A stretch of 27,119 nt of DNA from NCBI GenBank assembly GCA_964404215.1, contig CAYOJF010000067.1:1-27119 (forward strand), given 5' to 3'. The number at the start of each line of letters is the position of its first letter. Within the stretch, counting starts at the first letter, position 1. The translations under genes and the position numbers were made by a program. The stretch is from Aureispira sp964404215. GTDB taxonomy: Bacteria; Bacteroidota; Bacteroidia; Chitinophagales; Saprospiraceae. This document shows, in pieces, positions 24,586 to 27,119 of this stretch. The notes beneath the pieces are model-generated. The model worked only from the letters and a program-made list of their open reading frames with translations, ran no database searches and was not told the DNA's origin.

Positions 24586-25773
24586 ATGAAAAAAGGGTAT
24601 TCCTATTACCAATCTATCTTCAAAGGGCAAGAATTACCACTAGCCTATGTCGATTTAGATTTATTCGATAAGAATGTAACCGATATATTAAAGCGTTCTG
24701 GCAATAAGAAAATTCGTATTGCCTCTAAATCTGTTCGTTGTACCACACTGCTTCGTCGTGTTTTGGAGACCAACCACCAATACCAAGGGATTATGTGTTT
24801 TACTGCAACAGAAGCCGTCTGGCTAAGCCAACAAGGATTTGATGATCTGCTGATAGCTTATCCTACCTTTCAAGCAAAACATATTGCTGCAGTAGCAGAA
24901 GAAACCAAAAAAGGTAAAAAAATCTACCTAATGGTCGATAAGGAAGAACACTTACAGCAAATCCAACAAGTAGCACAACAGCAAAACACACCTATTGCCG
25001 TCTGTCTAGATTTAGATATGTCAAGTGATTTTTCTATACTCCATTTTGGTGTTTGGCGTTCTTCGGTCAACAGCCTAAATACTGCCACAGCATTTGTAGA
25101 CAGCCTTTCTAAATACCCTATGGTAGCACTCAAAGGGCTGATGGGTTATGAGGCTCAAATAGCAGGGGTAGGAGATGCCGTGAAAGGTCAAGGACTCAAA
25201 AATAATATCATTCGATTGCTCAAAAGACGATCGATTAGAGAAATTGCGGCTAGAAGGGCCGCTGTCACTAAAATGATTCTAGAAAAAGTAGGGCCTTTAG
25301 ACTTTGTCAATGGTGGTGGTACGGGTAGTTTAGAGACCACCAAACTAGAAGAAGCCGTAACAGAAGTAACCGTTGGTTCGGGTTTTTATTCGCCTTTACT
25401 CTTTGATGGCTACAATAATTTCCAGCATGAACCTGCGGCAGGTTTTGCGATAGAAGTGGTTCGACAACCTCAAAAACAAATTTATACCTGCCTAGGCGGA
25501 GGCTACGTAGCTTCAGGTATGGCAGGAGTAGATAAAATCCCACAGCCTTATTTGCCAGAAGGCTGTCGCCTCAATCCCAATGAAATGGCTGGCGAAGTAC
25601 AAACGCCTATTCACTACAAAGGAACTGCTTTGAGTATAGGACAACCCGTGCTAATGCGACATAGCAAAGCAGGGGAACTTTGTGAGCGTTTTCAAGAAAT
25701 TGTATTAATTAAAAATAACAAAATAGAAGATAAAGCACTGACCTATAGAGGGGCAGGACAATGTTTTTTGTAG
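24586..25773 (+). CDS. PLP-dependent amino acid deaminase/aldolase (alanine-racemase-type N-domain)
   Basis: A 395-residue fold-type III PLP enzyme like D-threonine aldolase and D-serine dehydratase. The barrel starts with LAYVDLDLFDKN, and the PLP lysine is Lys48 in IASKSVR. The barrel continues with MVALKGLMGYEAQIAG, DFVNGGGTGS (phosphate site) and VTVGSGFYSP. The C-terminal beta domain (about 290-395) includes LGGGYVASG. It would act on a D- or beta-hydroxy amino acid; the substrate is unknown. The next gene, a gulonolactone oxidase homologue, starts 16 bases after the stop, so the two are cotranscribed. The 432-base gap upstream holds a repeat and no exact -7 box. Confidence 0.86.
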   Translation: MKKGYSYYQSIFKGQELPLAYVDLDLFDKNVTDILKRSGNKKIRIASKSVRCTTLLRRVLETNHQYQGIMCFTATEAVWLSQQGFDDLLIAYPTFQAKHIAAVAEETKKGKKIYLMVDKEEHLQQIQQVAQQQNTPIAVCLDLDMSSDFSILHFGVWRSSVNSLNTATAFVDSLSKYPMVALKGLMGYEAQIAGVGDAVKGQGLKNNIIRLLKRRSIREIAARRAAVTKMILEKVGPLDFVNGGGTGSLETTKLEEAVTEVTVGSGFYSPLLFDGYNNFQHEPAAGFAIEVVRQPQKQIYTCLGGGYVASGMAGVDKIPQPYLPEGCRLNPNEMAGEVQTPIHYKGTALSIGQPVLMRHSKAGELCERFQEIVLIKNNKIEDKALTYRGAGQCFL

Positions 25774-25789
25774 AAAAATAGATATTAAA

Positions 25790-27118
25790 ATGGATGCATT
25801 GATAAAAACAGTAGCTAAAAAAGCTACCAAATGGAGTAATTGGGCGGGTAATGTAAGTTGCTATGCAGAAGGTGTTTTTTATCCTCGCACCGAGACCGAC
25901 ATACATGAAATTATTGCCAAAGCAAAGGCAGAACAAAAAACAGTCCGAGTCGTTGGATCAGGACATTCTTTTTCTGAGCTAATAGCAACAGAAGACTTTA
26001 TCGTTTCGCTAACCTACCTAAGTGGTATTATTGATATCAATAAAGAAAAAAAACAAGCGACAATCTGGGCAGGTACTACCATCAAAGAAGCAAATGAAGC
26101 TCTATTTGAAGCAGGACTAGCCATTATTAACTTGGGAGACATTGACGTACAGAGTGTTGGTGGGGCAACTGCTACAGGTACACACGGCACTGGTACTGCC
26201 TTTGGCAATGTCAGTACAGAAATCGTACATTTTACGATTCTAACTGCTGATGGACAAACGCTAAACTGTAGTCCTACAGAAAATCGTACACTATTTGAAG
26301 CAGGACGAGTCTCCCTAGGAGCTCTGGGTATTATTACTCAAATCACCTTACAGCTCGCTGATGCTTACAAATTGGAATACACTTGTCAAGCAGGTAGTTT
26401 TGAAGAAACGCTAGATAAGCTAGAAGCCTACAATAAGGAAAATCGAAATTTTGAATACTATTATTTCCCTTACTCCGAAACCCTACAGCTGAAGCTTTCT
26501 AATGTGTCCAACAAACCTGTCAATCACAACAAAATGTTGGCGTATTTCAATGATGTGATTATGGAAAATACAGTCTTGAGTCTTGCTTGTAAAGTCGGGC
26601 TTACGTTCCCGAGTATTCACAAAAAGCTCAGTCGAGCCATGTCCAAGAGTTTTCCTAAGGGAACCAAAGTCAACTATAGTCATCAGATATATGCCACCGT
26701 TCGCAATGTCAAATTCAAAGAAATGGAATACAATATTCCAATAGAACATTTCAAGGAAGTGATGCTCAAAATGAAGGCACTCATCGAAAAAAATAATTAT
26801 GGGGTCTTCTTTCCAGCCGAATGTAGATTTGTAAAAGGAGATGATATTTGGTTGAGTCCTGCCTATGCTAGAGATTCTGCCTATATTGCGGTACATGTTT
26901 TTAGAGACCAACCACATGATCCTTATTTTTCTGATCTCGAAGAGTTGTTCATACAATATGGAGGACGCCCACACTGGGGGAAAATGCACACTCGTACTGC
27001 AAGCTACTTTGCTACCAATTATGAAAAATGGCAAGACTTTGAGGCCTTACGTTCAGAAATGGATCCTACAGGTATTTTCTTAAATAAGCATTTGAAAGGT
27101 GTTTTTGGGGTGAAGTAA
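25790..27118 (+). CDS. D-arabinono-1,4-lactone/L-gulonolactone oxidase family FAD enzyme
   Basis: A 442-residue flavoprotein of the VAO/ALO family. The N-terminal FAD domain (about 20-190) has GSGHSFSE with His59, the residue that is covalently linked to FAD in many members, and SVGGATATGTHGTG. The C-terminal ALO domain ends with PHWGKMH (His395-Lys398), the family's HWxK motif contacting flavin and substrate. It should oxidise a sugar lactone or polyol with O2 or another acceptor; the true substrate is unknown. It is complete, its stop ending one base before the window end. No signal peptide is visible. Coupling with the PLP enzyme suggests a shared pathway that I cannot name. Confidence 0.9.
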   Translation: MDALIKTVAKKATKWSNWAGNVSCYAEGVFYPRTETDIHEIIAKAKAEQKTVRVVGSGHSFSELIATEDFIVSLTYLSGIIDINKEKKQATIWAGTTIKEANEALFEAGLAIINLGDIDVQSVGGATATGTHGTGTAFGNVSTEIVHFTILTADGQTLNCSPTENRTLFEAGRVSLGALGIITQITLQLADAYKLEYTCQAGSFEETLDKLEAYNKENRNFEYYYFPYSETLQLKLSNVSNKPVNHNKMLAYFNDVIMENTVLSLACKVGLTFPSIHKKLSRAMSKSFPKGTKVNYSHQIYATVRNVKFKEMEYNIPIEHFKEVMLKMKALIEKNNYGVFFPAECRFVKGDDIWLSPAYARDSAYIAVHVFRDQPHDPYFSDLEELFIQYGGRPHWGKMHTRTASYFATNYEKWQDFEALRSEMDPTGIFLNKHLKGVFGVK

Positions 27119-27119
27119 A

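Noticed and set aside
26483..27034. 183-residue open frame on the minus strand inside the lactone oxidase gene
   Set aside because: It lies fully antisense to a clearly conserved flavoenzyme, and its translation shows no family motif.
1..27119. CRISPR arrays, tRNA and rRNA genes
   Set aside because: No regularly spaced repeats and no cloverleaf or rRNA-like stretch were seen in the intergenic regions on either strand.

Overview
The window is AT-rich, encodes genes densely on both strands, and carries the promoter signature of Bacteroidota: three good matches to the TAnnTTTG -7 box and no consistent Shine-Dalgarno sequences. It also has a BamA with a Bacteroidota-style C-terminus and an aldehyde dehydrogenase/DUF779/AraC cluster. 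Together with MORN-caspase and ATP-grasp genes, this suggests a Saprospiria-like (Aureispira-type) marine bacterium. That genus-level guess is inference only. I see no rRNA, tRNA, CRISPR array or intact transposase.

Layout. 1-294 holds degraded intergenic repeats. 295-2233 (minus) holds an HSL-type esterase and an AraC regulator. 2234-2820 holds a 227-bp MITE-like element and the divergent control region. 2821-6764 (plus) is an acetaldehyde-to-acetyl-CoA module: aldehyde dehydrogenase, DUF779, acetyl-CoA synthetase. 6845-9487 (minus) holds a secreted MORN-repeat caspase, then a tightly coupled pair encoding a TIR/DUF4062-like protein and an Mrr-type nuclease. 9744-12076 (minus) holds a cyclophilin lipoprotein, a DUF5684 membrane protein and a 2-oxoglutarate/Fe(II) oxygenase. 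12751-15303 (plus) is bamA. 15628-16359 (minus) is a LOG-family hydrolase. 16570-21495 (minus) is a compact five-gene operon. 21840-24153 (plus) holds a small PH-like membrane protein and a neutral-ceramidase homologue. 24586-27118 (plus) holds a PLP-dependent D-amino-acid-type enzyme and a gulonolactone/arabinonolactone oxidase.

How the genes work together. AraC probably senses the carbon source and switches on the divergent dehydrogenase-DUF779-Acs set, which would carry acetaldehyde through acetate to acetyl-CoA. The five-gene operon looks like a make, break and move unit for an unknown peptide-like compound: two ATP-grasp ligases, an AspA/AstE-like metallohydrolase and an MscS channel, with an AlkD-like DNA repair protein in front. 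Its genes overlap or sit 1 to 13 bases apart and end in a terminator. It is the best candidate for an undescribed system here. Second is the Mrr/TIR-like pair, which has the make-up of a small defence module and lies beside a caspase. The intergenic spaces hold several diverged copies of at least two dispersed repeat families. One of them begins exactly at the stop codons of two unrelated genes.
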